This document shows positions 1 to 7,938 of a stretch of 64,000 nucleotides of DNA, piece by piece. Within the stretch, counting starts at the first letter, position 1. Every line of letters starts with the position of its first letter. The DNA is from Hymenobacter citatus (lineage in GTDB: Bacteria; Bacteroidota; Bacteroidia; Cytophagales; Hymenobacteraceae). The stretch lies in the NCBI RefSeq assembly GCF_014333615.1, contig NZ_JACSCY010000003.1:430037-494036 (forward strand), read 5' to 3'. A program made the position numbers and the translations under genes. Under the pieces are notes generated by a model, which searched no databases, was not told the DNA's origin, and was given only the letters and a program-made list of their open reading frames with translations.

Positions 1-630
1 GATATGCCAGCCGCCTAAGCATTCCAAAAACTTTTCGTCGGAATAACTATTCCATCGATGTCCAGGACGACGCTGAGCAAACTCAGTACGATAGCCCCTG
101 AGCGTATCCAGATCAAGGTCAGCTAATCCGTACCCAAACAACGCTCTGTCGTCCAAAGTGTCGTGCTGAGCTTCACCAAGCATACGCTTAACTAGGTTCT
201 CAGGGCAGCGGTAGTCACCTTCGTGCTGTCGGCGAAATGTACCAGTTAATACGTCTGTACCTACGTACACTGGACGGTCTTGACGCCGGGCACGTGGTAC
301 GCGTACCAACACCACTGCTCCGTGCCCATGCACTGTTATTATTGATACATTTTCATTATTCAGCAGATTATGGCTAATAATTTTTCTGTTGTTCAGACCA
401 TTCCATAACTCCTTTTGTAAACGTTCTGGCTCCGGTACGCCCTTAACATCTAGACTATGGTCAGTCAGCTCTTTTACTCCTAGCGCTATAACGCCCCCAT
501 CAGTATTGGGAAAAGCACTATATGTCTCCCAAAAGGTTTGCGGCAAAGTTCCTTTCCCATCTCGTCCCAGAGCGACTTTAGCTTCAAAATCTACTCCCTC
601 TCGAAATTCCTCTAATTCTAGCAGGGTCAT
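1..630 (-). CDS. Schlafen AlbA_2-domain protein (N-terminal part; runs off left edge)
   Basis: Read from ATG at 630 the frame stays open to base 1, giving 210 N-terminal residues; the rest lies outside the window. Residues 1 to about 130 resemble the AlbA_2 domain (PF04326): FEAK at 15-18 and the glycine-rich strand NTDGGVIALGV at 42-52. Family members are RecG-like putative regulators or nucleic-acid-binding proteins, often followed by an ATPase-like or winged-helix part, which cannot be checked here. The DNA is visibly AT-richer than the genes after 1 kb and the gene stands alone, which suggests accessory DNA. Some relatives occur in defence islands, but nothing here shows such a role. The domain call is fairly sure; the function is unknown. 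Confidence 0.72.
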   Translation of the reverse strand, partial: MTLLELEEFREGVDFEAKVALGRDGKGTLPQTFWETYSAFPNTDGGVIALGVKELTDHSLDVKGVPEPERLQKELWNGLNNRKIISHNLLNNENVSIITVHGHGAVVLVRVPRARRQDRPVYVGTDVLTGTFRRQHEGDYRCPENLVKRMLGEAQHDTLDDRALFGYGLADLDLDTLRGYRTEFAQRRPGHRWNSYSDEKFLECLGGWHI

Positions 631-1022
631 TAGCTGTCAGTTTATTCAGCAAAAAGATAAAAATAGGCCCAATAGCCTATATGCATAGCATGTTTATTTG
701 ATTAAAATTAACGCATTGCTTTACTCCAAACTCAATGAGGTGGTCAAGTGACCACCGACTGGAACTAATGCCGCCGCAAGCATTAAAGCTTATTGAGTGA
801 TTAATCAGTTCGCTCTTCACCCTAGTTCCAACAGCCATCACAGAGGCTAGGATACTGATTTTCAGCTAGGTACCGACGCGCGCAGGGCCTACGCCTAGGG
901 TAGTCCGCTACCAGCGACGTGCAACGCGGCCGTCACGGCGTCGAGGCGGTGCACTAGCTCCTTCGCTGAGGAAAAAAGGGATGCAGTTCGGCCAACAGCG
1001 TATTGGTGAAGGTTTTAGTATT
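631..1022. other. Intergenic region with palindrome, no gene recognised
   Basis: These 392 bases separate the AlbA_2 gene from the GlxA regulator. A perfect palindrome GGTGGTCA-AG-TGACCACC lies at 739-756. Around it ACTCAAT (730-736) and ATTGAGT (792-798) form a looser inverted pair. On the minus strand TATCTTTT (652-659) is one base off the Bacteroidota -7 element and could serve the AlbA_2 gene. Composition changes from AT-rich to GC-rich near 880. A minus-strand frame at about 895-1014 looks protein-like but has no convincing start. Confidence 0.5.
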
Positions 1023-1997
1023 CTACCCCACCACCCTGCTATACTTCTCCCGATACTGCTTCGGCGACAGGCCCGTTACGCGCTTAAACGTCAGCCGGAA
1101 GGCTTTCGGATCGGTGTAGCCCACACGGTACATCACCTCGTTCACGTGGTCGGCCGATGATTCCAGGCTGTTTTTGGCTGCTTCTACCTTCACCCGCTGG
1201 ATGTACTCGACCACCGAGTTGCTGGTGGCGCGCTTGAAGCGGCGCTCCAGGTTGCGGCGGCCCAGTGCCAGCAGGTCGGCCAGCTGATCCACGGTTATTT
1301 TGTCCTGGTAGTGTGTTTCGATGTAGGTCTGCGCCCGTTTGATTAGCTCGTCGGCGTGGTTTTTCTGCCCGTTGAACACCACAAAGGCCGACTGACTAAC
1401 CCGCGCCATATCAATCTGAAACACCTTGGCGCAGAGCACGGCCATTTCGCGGCCCGCGTATTTCTCTACCAGGTAGAGCACCAGATTGAGGTAGGAAAAC
1501 GCCCCACCGCTGGAATAAATACCGTGTTCGTCGGTGAGGAGGCGGTCTTCTACCAACTCTACCTCCGGAAACATGCGCCGAAAATCGGGGGCGGCGGCCC
1601 AGTGCGTGGTGCACTGCCGGCCCGCCAGCAGACCGGTGGCCGCCAGCAGAAATGCCCCTACGCACAGGCTGGCCACCTCGGCCCCGCGCTGGTGTTGCTG
1701 CACCACCCAGGGTAAGAAGGCCTTGTTGTGTTCCAGCGCCAGTGCCAGGTCGCCGTCTACGGCCGGAATGATAACGAGGTCGGTGTGCGCTGGGTCGGGC
1801 AGGAGGTGGTCGGCCGCTACGGTGTAGCGGCCGCCACACACGGGCGTGGCGGGCTCCAGGCCTACCAGCCGCACGGCAAATAGCGGGGGGCGGCCCATAC
1901 GCTGCAACAACGCATTCACCTCCGAAAACACCAGCCGGGGGCCTTCAATGCTTCCCAAAATAGCCCCCTTCGGAACCAGAATCGAAATGTGTTTCAT
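1023..1997 (-). CDS. GlxA-type transcriptional regulator (DJ-1/PfpI + AraC HTH)
   Basis: A 324-residue cytoplasmic transcription factor. Residues 1-190 form a DJ-1/PfpI-like domain with the usual elbow Cys in SLCVGAFLLA (Cys112) and the following GLLAGRQCTTHW segment. Residues 217-320 are an AraC/XylS DNA-binding domain with two helix-turn-helix units, the second around YTDPKAFRLTFKRVTG. The start at 1997 (MKHISILVP) is chosen because the domain begins there; the frame is open further upstream but that sequence is not protein-like. It is transcribed divergently from the reductase-like gene at 2169, so it may control that gene. That is inference; the ligand is unknown. Confidence 0.9.
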   Translation of the reverse strand: MKHISILVPKGAILGSIEGPRLVFSEVNALLQRMGRPPLFAVRLVGLEPATPVCGGRYTVAADHLLPDPAHTDLVIIPAVDGDLALALEHNKAFLPWVVQQHQRGAEVASLCVGAFLLAATGLLAGRQCTTHWAAAPDFRRMFPEVELVEDRLLTDEHGIYSSGGAFSYLNLVLYLVEKYAGREMAVLCAKVFQIDMARVSQSAFVVFNGQKNHADELIKRAQTYIETHYQDKITVDQLADLLALGRRNLERRFKRATSNSVVEYIQRVKVEAAKNSLESSADHVNEVMYRVGYTDPKAFRLTFKRVTGLSPKQYREKYSRVVG

Positions 1998-2080
1998 GGT
2001 ACGTGCGCTACGATGTGGCGATGTCGCATTTACCCCTGATTTAGTCGGGATTACCCCCGCAAACGCAAAGGCTGTTTTAC

Positions 2081-2088
2081 TAATTTTG
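2081..2088 (+). promoter_or_regulatory. Candidate -7 element (TAATTTTG)
   Basis: Matches the Bacteroidota consensus TAnnTTTG, 80 bases before the reductase-like gene. A short inverted repeat TGTTG-GCAA-CAACA (2087-2100) overlaps its end and could be an operator for the divergent GlxA regulator. No clear -33 TTTG is present. Confidence 0.4.
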
Positions 2089-2168
2089 TTGGCAACAACA
2101 CCGGAAATATAGCCAATATTTCCATGCGAATTAGCAAAATATCTTCCAACCAACATATTTAACTTCCG

Positions 2169-2714
2169 ATGAGCAAAGTAACCGTTGCCATGTACCTTAC
2201 GCTGGACGGCGTGATGGAAAATCCTGCCTGGACCACGCCCTACTTCGATAAGGAAGTAGCTCATTTTCAACAAGAAGCTATGTACAACTGCGACGCCCTG
2301 CTGCTGGGCCGCGTCATGTATCAGGCGTTTGCGGCCGCCTGGCCCGCCATGCCAGACGCCCCCGGCGCCGACCGCATGAACATCCTACCCAAGTTCGTGG
2401 CCTCTACTACCCTAACCGCCAGAGCGTGGAACGCTACCCTACTGCGTGGCGACGTGCCCGCGGCCGTTCGGCAGCTCAAGCAACAGCCCCATCAGAACTT
2501 GCTGGTGTATGGCAGCGGCCGATTGGTGCGCACGCTTATGCAGCACAACCTGATTGACGAGTACCGACTGATGGTGCATCCGCTGGTGTTGGGCAACGGG
2601 CAGCAGCTATTCACAGAGGGTGTTGCGGCGACTCTGCAATTGCAAGAAGCCCGGCCCACTGGTTCCGGCGTGCTGCTACTCACCTACCACCCCCAACGCA
2701 CCAACGCCGAGTAG
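2169..2714 (+). CDS. Dihydrofolate reductase/RibD C-terminal family protein
   Basis: A 181-residue cytoplasmic protein of the RibD_C/YwjB fold, the NADPH-binding fold shared by dihydrofolate reductase and the riboflavin reductase RibD. Family marks are the N-terminal VAMYLTLDGVMENP, LLLGRVMYQAF, LLVYGSGRLVRTL and HPLVLGNGQQLF. Most such stand-alone proteins have no proven substrate, so the annotation is structural. It sits opposite the GlxA-type regulator with 171 bases between the start codons, a common regulator-target arrangement. The length fits the family. ATG at 2169 is the only reasonable start. Confidence 0.88.
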   Translation: MSKVTVAMYLTLDGVMENPAWTTPYFDKEVAHFQQEAMYNCDALLLGRVMYQAFAAAWPAMPDAPGADRMNILPKFVASTTLTARAWNATLLRGDVPAAVRQLKQQPHQNLLVYGSGRLVRTLMQHNLIDEYRLMVHPLVLGNGQQLFTEGVAATLQLQEARPTGSGVLLLTYHPQRTNAE

Positions 2715-2756
2715 GCCAGTGCGCATCCGATGGTTTCATACTCTTGACTTTGCGCT

Positions 2757-2975
2757 ATGGTAGAAGTTTTCAAAACCAACGTCCGCACCCGGCACCATGC
2801 CCGGCAGCTGGTGCGCCAGATCCACGTCACCTTCGCCCATTACCACGCCAACTTCGACCTGGACGACTGCGACCGAATCCTGCGGGTGGAGTGCACCAGC
2901 GGCTTCGTGCTCCCCTCCTGCCTGATTAAGCTGCTGCGCGATGCCGGCTTTCAGGCCGAAGTGCTGCCGGAGTAA
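2757..2975 (+). CDS. Small conserved hypothetical protein
   Basis: Encodes 72 residues, rich in His and Asp, with no signal peptide or membrane segment. The C-terminal half (LDDCDRILRVECTSG, then LIKLLRDAGFQAEVLPE) looks like a compact alpha/beta fold of the kind seen in many short Bacteroidota proteins of unknown function. It starts 42 bases after the reductase-like gene and its stop codon lies in the 5' arm of a strong terminator hairpin, which supports it as a real last gene of that unit. The function is unknown. Confidence 0.7.
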   Translation: MVEVFKTNVRTRHHARQLVRQIHVTFAHYHANFDLDDCDRILRVECTSGFVLPSCLIKLLRDAGFQAEVLPE

Positions 2976-3017
2976 ACAAAAACGCACTGCCTGATTCGGC
3001 AGTGCGTTTTTGTTTAC
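2972..3017 (+). terminator. Perfect 20-bp stem terminator
   Basis: GTAAACAAAAACGCACTGCC (2972-2991) pairs perfectly with 2998-3017 across a 6-base loop, with T-rich sequence in the 3' arm. The stop codon TAA (2973-2975) of the small upstream gene is inside the 5' arm. The A-rich/T-rich arms make it usable in both directions. Confidence 0.85.
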
Positions 3018-3101
3018 TGAGTCCGTGGGCGTCGGATCGGTATCGTTGTACGAGCTTCGTGCTGACGGTTATTAACACGGCGCAGGCATTAGCAACGGCA
3101 A

Positions 3102-3130
3102 CCGGTCGGACGCCTACGGCGTCGGACCGG
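3102..3130. repeat. GC-rich hairpin downstream of ettA
   Basis: CCGGTCGGACGCC (3102-3114) pairs with 3118-3130 with one mismatch and a 3-base loop. It lies just past the 3' end of the minus-strand ettA gene and lacks a T-run, so it may be an mRNA-protecting hairpin rather than an intrinsic terminator. Confidence 0.5.
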
Positions 3131-3145
3131 TGGACGCTCAGTACC

Positions 3146-4810
3146 CTACCCCAAGCTGCGGTAGCGCACGCGCTTGGGCTCTACGTCGCCGAGGCGCTTC
3201 TTCTTGGCTTCTTCATAATCCGAAAAGTTGCCCTCGAACCACACCACTTCCGAGTCGCCCTCGAAGGCGAGGATGTGCGTGGCGAGGCGGTCCAGGAACC
3301 ATCGGTCGTGGCTGATGATGACAGCGCAGCCGGCAAAGTTCTCCAGCGCATCTTCCAGCGCCCGGATGGCGTTTACGTCCAGGTCGTTGGTGGGCTCGTC
3401 GAGCAGCAACAGGTTGGCGCCTTGCTTGAGGGTGGTAGCCAGGTGCACGCGGTTGCGCTCGCCGCCCGACAGGCTCCCTACCTTCTTCTCCTGGTCGCCG
3501 CCGCGGAAGTTGAAGTTGCTCACGTAGGCGCGGGCATTCACGGGGCGGCCGGCCAGCAGCATCGTCTCCGTGCCGCCCGAAATCGACTCGAATACCGACT
3601 TGGCCGGGTCCAGCGTGTCGTGCTGCTGGTCTACGTAAGCGGTCTGCACGGTAGGACCTACCTCGAAAGTACCCGCGTCGGGTTGCAGCTGGTCGGTGAT
3701 GAGGCGGAACAGCGTGGTTTTGCCGGCGCCGTTCGGGCCAATGATGCCTACGATGCCGCCCTGAGGTAGGGAGAAGCTCAGGTTCTCGAACAGCAGCTTG
3801 TCGCCGAAGGCTTTGGTCAGCCCTTCGGCCTCAATCACCTGGGCACCTAGGCGCGGGCCGTCAGGGATAAACAGCTCCAACTTTTGCTCTTTCTCCTTGG
3901 CGTCTTCGCTCACCATTTTGTCGTAGCCGGCGAGGCGGGCCTTGCTCTTGGCCTGGCGGGCTTTGGGGGCCATGCGTACCCATTCCAACTCGCGCTGAAG
4001 CGTTTTCTGGCGCTTGCTCTCGGTTTTTTCTTCCTGGGCGAGGCGGTTGGATTTCTGCTCCAGCCATGAAGAGTAGTTGCCCTTCCACGGAATGCCCTCG
4101 CCGCGGTCCAGCTCCAAGATCCAGCCGGCCACGTTGTCGAGGAAGTACCGGTCGTGGGTTACGGCTATCACGGTGCCTTTGTACTGCTTGAGGTGTTGCT
4201 CCAGCCACAGCACGCTTTCGGCGTCGAGGTGGTTGGTGGGCTCGTCCAGCAGCAGCACGTCGGGCTCTTGCAGCAGCAGGCGGCACAGGGCCACGCGGCG
4301 CTTCTCGCCGCCCGAGAGGTTGCCCACCACGGCATCGGCCGGGGGCGTGCGCAGGGCGTCCATGGCGCGCTCCAGCTTGCTGTCCAGGTTCCAGGCGTCG
4401 AGTTGGTCGAGGCGTTCCTGCACTTTTCCTTGCCGTTCGAGCAGTTTATCGAAATCTGCATCCTCGGCACCAAATGCCTCGTTAATTTCGTCGAACTCCT
4501 TGAGCAGGGCCACGGTTTCGGCCACGCCTTCTTCCACTACCTCCTTCACCGTTTTGGAGGCATCAAGCTGTGGCTCCTGCTCCAGGTAGCCTACCGTGTA
4601 GCCCGGCGACCAGACTACTTCGCCCTGAAACTGCTTGTCGACGCCGGCAATGATCTTCAGCAAGCTCGACTTACCCGAGCCGTTCAGACCCAGCACGCCG
4701 ATTTTGGCTCCGTAAAAAAAAGAAAGGTAGATGTTCTTGAGAACCTGTTTCTGGGGCGGAAACACCTTGCTGACGCCCGCCATCGAGAAGATAATCGTCT
4801 GGTCGCTCAT
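3146..4810 (-). CDS. ettA: ABC-F protein EttA, energy-dependent translational throttle
   Basis: A 554-residue soluble ABC-F ATPase, close to the 555 residues of E. coli EttA. It has two ABC domains. The first has Walker A GLNGSGKSS (41-49) and signature LSGGEKRRV; the second has Walker A GPNGAGKTT and signature LSGGERNRV. An arm insertion with LERQGKVQERLDQLDAWNL is typical of EttA, and a charged linker separates the domains. EttA binds the ribosomal E site and couples translation to ATP/ADP. The start at 4810 (MSDQTIIFSMAG) is preferred over the longer frame, whose extra residues are not conserved-looking. Confidence 0.93.
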   Translation of the reverse strand: MSDQTIIFSMAGVSKVFPPQKQVLKNIYLSFFYGAKIGVLGLNGSGKSSLLKIIAGVDKQFQGEVVWSPGYTVGYLEQEPQLDASKTVKEVVEEGVAETVALLKEFDEINEAFGAEDADFDKLLERQGKVQERLDQLDAWNLDSKLERAMDALRTPPADAVVGNLSGGEKRRVALCRLLLQEPDVLLLDEPTNHLDAESVLWLEQHLKQYKGTVIAVTHDRYFLDNVAGWILELDRGEGIPWKGNYSSWLEQKSNRLAQEEKTESKRQKTLQRELEWVRMAPKARQAKSKARLAGYDKMVSEDAKEKEQKLELFIPDGPRLGAQVIEAEGLTKAFGDKLLFENLSFSLPQGGIVGIIGPNGAGKTTLFRLITDQLQPDAGTFEVGPTVQTAYVDQQHDTLDPAKSVFESISGGTETMLLAGRPVNARAYVSNFNFRGGDQEKKVGSLSGGERNRVHLATTLKQGANLLLLDEPTNDLDVNAIRALEDALENFAGCAVIISHDRWFLDRLATHILAFEGDSEVVWFEGNFSDYEEAKKKRLGDVEPKRVRYRSLG

Positions 4811-5242
4811 GTGACTAAAAAGAATGGAAATGAAACGAATAATTAACGGCACTGTCAGGGGTAGCTCCTACCCCTAGCACCTCCACGCTACCGCCGCCCG
4901 CCGCCGGGTTTTGCAGTGGCCTTCAGCGGAAGTATACTACAGATGCCCTATTTTGCGTATGATTGATTTGAATCAATAACATGACAGGAGGTTTTCATAG
5001 CTCACACTTCACCTTATTGTTCGTTCTACAAACTTCACTTGACTGCCGGACATACCTTGCCAGCACACCACCCGGCAGGGCCGAATTTGCCACAAAGGTA
5101 GCGTCCTGCGTGGCTTTCCGCCCTACATTATGCTAAGTGTATAGGCATTTTTGCCCGGCATCCCGTAAACTTGTGCACATAGTCTAGCTTCGCATTCCGC
5201 CCGCTCCTCCCTCCACTTATTCGCTTCCGCACTATCCCAATT
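4811..5242. other. Divergent regulatory region between ettA and DUF349 gene
   Basis: These 432 bases hold no gene. Three signals are visible. AGGGGTAG-CTC-CTACCCCT (4857-4875) is a perfect short inverted repeat in the ettA leader. ATTGATT-TG-AATCAAT (4962-4977) is a perfect 16-base palindrome that could be an operator. TACCTTTG on the minus strand (5093-5100) is a perfect -7 element that would give ettA a leader of about 280 bases. Confidence 0.55.
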
Positions 5243-6538
5243 ATGGAACAACACGACCACCTCCTCGCTACCGCCCGCCAATACGGCTATGTCGAGGGTG
5301 ACCAGGTGTGGCTCCGTCCGTTTATGACGCTGCCTGCCCGCCGGGTAGGCCAGGTCAAAGACTCCCCCGACACCTCCCTCATCTACTTCGCCCAGCGCTT
5401 CGAGCTATTTCGGGCCAAGGTAGAAGACCTGCTGGCTAAGATGGCCGACTCCGACAACAAGGGCTCTTTTCTGATGAAGGCCCTGCACCTGAAAGAACAA
5501 ATAGCCAGCTACGATGGCCTGGGCGATTTTGAGAGCCTCCATCATCGCCTCACCGAGGCTGAGGAAGGTATCAATGTGACGATTGCGCAGAACCGGGAGA
5601 AAAACATGGCCACCAAGTTGGGCGTGTTGCAGGAGCTGGAAGCCCTGCGTGACACCCTGGACTTTCAGACCGCCACGGAGCGGGTGAAAGCTCTGCGCCA
5701 GGTCTGGATCAAGACCGGCCCCGTTGATAAAGAGCTGATTGAGGACATGGAGGCCCGCTTCCGGGCGGCCGTGGATGCCTTTATGCAGCGCAAGCGCGAC
5801 TTCCTGGCCGACAAAAAGGCCATGACCAACCGCGTGCAGGACAAGTACATGGCCCTGATTCGGCAGTCGGAAGCCTTACAGGATTCCGACGATTTCGAGA
5901 ACACCACCCGTAAGCTCAAGCAGTTGCAGCAGGAGTGGAAAGATATTGATGCCTCCCTACCCCGCAAGCAAGCCAACGACCTGTGGACGCGGTTCCGGGC
6001 AGCGCACAACCACTTCTTTGAGCGCCTGAAGGTGCACATCAACACCAAGCGCGCCGAAAACCAGCCTGAAGACAACCTGGCCCGCAAGCGTGGCTTGGTG
6101 GCCGAGGCTGAGGCTCTGCTGCACCGCCCCATGTCGGAAGCAGTGGCCCGCGCCAAGGAGCTGCAAGCCGCCTGGAAGAAGGTAGGCCCCGTGCGCGGCG
6201 AGGAATCGGACCGGGTATGGGAGCAATTCATTGCCGCCTGCGACAAGGTATTTGAGCTCAGCTCATTAGAGCACTACATTCGCAAGCGCCACGGCGGCGC
6301 CACCGAGCCCGGCACCCGCGACGACCAAATAGCTGCCCGTGTGCAGGCCCTGCGCGAGTTTGTGAAGAGCGACCGGCAGGAGCAGCTGGTGCTGGAAGAA
6401 AACCTGAGCAAACTCAACGTATCGCCCGGCAACGAGTCGTTTCGAACCATGCTACAGGGGAAAATACGAGCGTTTGAGCGGAAAATTCGCACCAAAAATC
6501 ATTTAATCGAGCTTCTGCAAAAAGGAGTGCTTGTATAA
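5243..6538 (+). CDS. DUF349 domain-containing protein
   Basis: A 431-residue, highly charged, mainly helical cytoplasmic protein made of repeated three-helix DUF349 units (PF03993). Units are recognisable by W-x-x-x-G/D patterns such as LRQVWIKTGPV, LQQEWKDIDASLPRK and LQAAWKKVGPVRG, each followed by a phenylalanine-rich helix (LWTRFRAAHNHFFERL). Long Gln/Glu-rich helices predict coiled-coil behaviour. No enzymatic motif is present and the molecular role of the family is not established. The length is typical for Bacteroidota. It has its own transcription unit, divergent from ettA. Confidence 0.85.
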   Translation: MEQHDHLLATARQYGYVEGDQVWLRPFMTLPARRVGQVKDSPDTSLIYFAQRFELFRAKVEDLLAKMADSDNKGSFLMKALHLKEQIASYDGLGDFESLHHRLTEAEEGINVTIAQNREKNMATKLGVLQELEALRDTLDFQTATERVKALRQVWIKTGPVDKELIEDMEARFRAAVDAFMQRKRDFLADKKAMTNRVQDKYMALIRQSEALQDSDDFENTTRKLKQLQQEWKDIDASLPRKQANDLWTRFRAAHNHFFERLKVHINTKRAENQPEDNLARKRGLVAEAEALLHRPMSEAVARAKELQAAWKKVGPVRGEESDRVWEQFIAACDKVFELSSLEHYIRKRHGGATEPGTRDDQIAARVQALREFVKSDRQEQLVLEENLSKLNVSPGNESFRTMLQGKIRAFERKIRTKNHLIELLQKGVLV

Positions 6539-6674
6539 GCAACCTTCAGTTGTATTTTACGTTGTCGGCAAGGAGCAACGTTTTGCCGGCCTCCGTGTCT
6601 ACCTTCACATCGTCGTAGACCACCGAGCTTGCGACGTGCCACCTTTTGCCAACCTTTTTTTATAGTACACGACT

Positions 6675-6896
6675 ATGTATTGGACGCTGGAACTGGCTTC
6701 CTATCTGGAAGATGCCCCCTGGCCTGCCACCAAGGATGAACTCATCGACTACTCTATCCGCTCGGGTGCGCCGATGGAAGTAGTGGAGAACCTGCAGGCC
6801 CTGGAAGACGACGGTCAACCCTACGAGAACATTGAGGAGGTATGGCCCGATTATCCGACCAAGGAAGACTTCATGTTCAACGAGGACGAATATTAA
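6675..6896 (+). CDS. DUF2795 domain-containing small protein
   Basis: Encodes 73 acidic residues beginning MYWTLELASYLEDAPWPATK, followed by a helix around ELIDYSIRSGAPMEVVENLQ and an acidic tail (EDFMFNEDEY). This is the usual length and pattern of the DUF2795 proteins widespread in Bacteroidota. It is cytoplasmic with no cysteine or metal motif, and its function is unknown. It lies between the DUF349 gene and an ABC ATPase gene, on the same strand as both. Confidence 0.85.
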   Translation: MYWTLELASYLEDAPWPATKDELIDYSIRSGAPMEVVENLQALEDDGQPYENIEEVWPDYPTKEDFMFNEDEY

Positions 6897-6927
6897 GCAG
6901 TGTTGAATTTTAGGTGTTGAGTATTGA

Positions 6928-7713
6928 ATGAGTGATTTTGAATTAGCTGACAATCATTCCTTACGCAGCATTCAACATTCAACAATCGACATTTCCGGAT
7001 TGGTTGCGGGGTACGAACAGCGCGTTCTGCTCCGCAACCTTTTTTTTGTGGTGCCCGAGCCGGCTTTCGTGGCGATTATCGGGCACAACGGCTGCGGCAA
7101 AACCACCCTGTTTCGGGCCCTCACAGGGCGCATACCGTACCAGGGTACCATCCGGGTAGGGGGGCGCGACCTGCGCACTGTGGCGCGCCCAGCCGCCGAG
7201 GGCCTGCTGGCTTACCTACCCCAGCGCACCACCGTGGGCTTTCCCATTGCCGTGCGCGAGCTGGTGGTGATGGGCCGCTACCGTCACCACCGCTTTCTGG
7301 GCGGCTACTCCGCCACCGATTACACCCTGGCCGACAGCGCCTTGCAGCAGGTAGGCGCCGCCCACCTTGCCACCCAGGATTTTACGCTGCTTTCCGGTGG
7401 CGAGCAACAGCTGGTGTGGCTGGCGCAACTCTCCTTGCAGGAAGCCACGCTCTACCTGCTAGACGAGCCCACCCAGCAACTAGACGTGTACTACCGCCGC
7501 CGCGTGTTCGCCCTGCAACAGCAATGGGTAGCCGAACAGGGCAAGACCATCCTCTGCATCACCCACGACCTCGACAACCTCACCGCCCTCCCGCCCGGCG
7601 GCCACCTCCTCAACCTTTCCCGCCCCACCCCTACCCTACTCCCCCTCACCCCCGAGGTGGTGCTAGCCGAAAAGGCGTATTTGGAAAGCGAGGAAAGCTT
7701 TGTGAAGCGGTGA
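6928..7713 (+). CDS. ABC transporter ATP-binding protein (FecE/BtuD-like), orphan
   Basis: A 261-residue ATPase with Walker A GHNGCGKTT, Q-loop LPQRTT, signature LLSGGEQQLV, Walker B LYLLDEPTQQLD and H-loop THD. The layout matches the nucleotide-binding subunits of iron-siderophore/cobalamin importers. No permease or binding protein is encoded nearby, so its partner is unknown. The first ~22 residues (MSDFELADNHSLRSIQHSTI) are encoded by an inverted intergenic repeat built on TTGAAT and CATTCAACA (6900-6990). The family core begins at IDISGLVAGYE. ATG 6928 is the only ATG before the Walker A motif; a TTG at IDISG-L would remove the first beta strand. Confidence 0.85.
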   Translation: MSDFELADNHSLRSIQHSTIDISGLVAGYEQRVLLRNLFFVVPEPAFVAIIGHNGCGKTTLFRALTGRIPYQGTIRVGGRDLRTVARPAAEGLLAYLPQRTTVGFPIAVRELVVMGRYRHHRFLGGYSATDYTLADSALQQVGAAHLATQDFTLLSGGEQQLVWLAQLSLQEATLYLLDEPTQQLDVYYRRRVFALQQQWVAEQGKTILCITHDLDNLTALPPGGHLLNLSRPTPTLLPLTPEVVLAEKAYLESEESFVKR

Positions 7714-7938
7714 GATGGTGAGATGGTGAGTAGTGAGTGGTGAGATGGTGAGATGGTGAGATGGTGAGTAGTGAGTAAAAAATACGGCTGTCATCCTGAG
7801 CTTGCGAAGGACCTTCTGCCAGTTGAACGAGTCGTTGTTACGCTTGTCGTTTTATCGTGAGAAGGTCCTTCGCAAGCTCAGGATGACAGCCGTATTTTTT
7901 ACTCACTACTCACCACTCACCACTCACCACTCACCATC
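7714..7938. repeat. Long inverted repeat, GTCATCCTGAGC family, copy 1
   Basis: A perfect 51-bp inverted repeat (7767-7817 and 7860-7910) with a 42-base loop. The arms contain CTGTCATCCTGAGCTTGC and the outer sides carry tandem TGAGATGG/CCATCTCA units (7714-7766 and 7905-7938). It lies between convergent genes and probably also ends transcription from both sides, since the arms include A-run/T-run stretches. Confidence 0.88.

Noticed and set aside
895..1014. Minus-strand frame with a helix-like sequence (KELVHRLDAVTAAL) before the GlxA gene
   Set aside because: Only about 40 codons with no normal start; perhaps a remnant of a gene, but not supportable.
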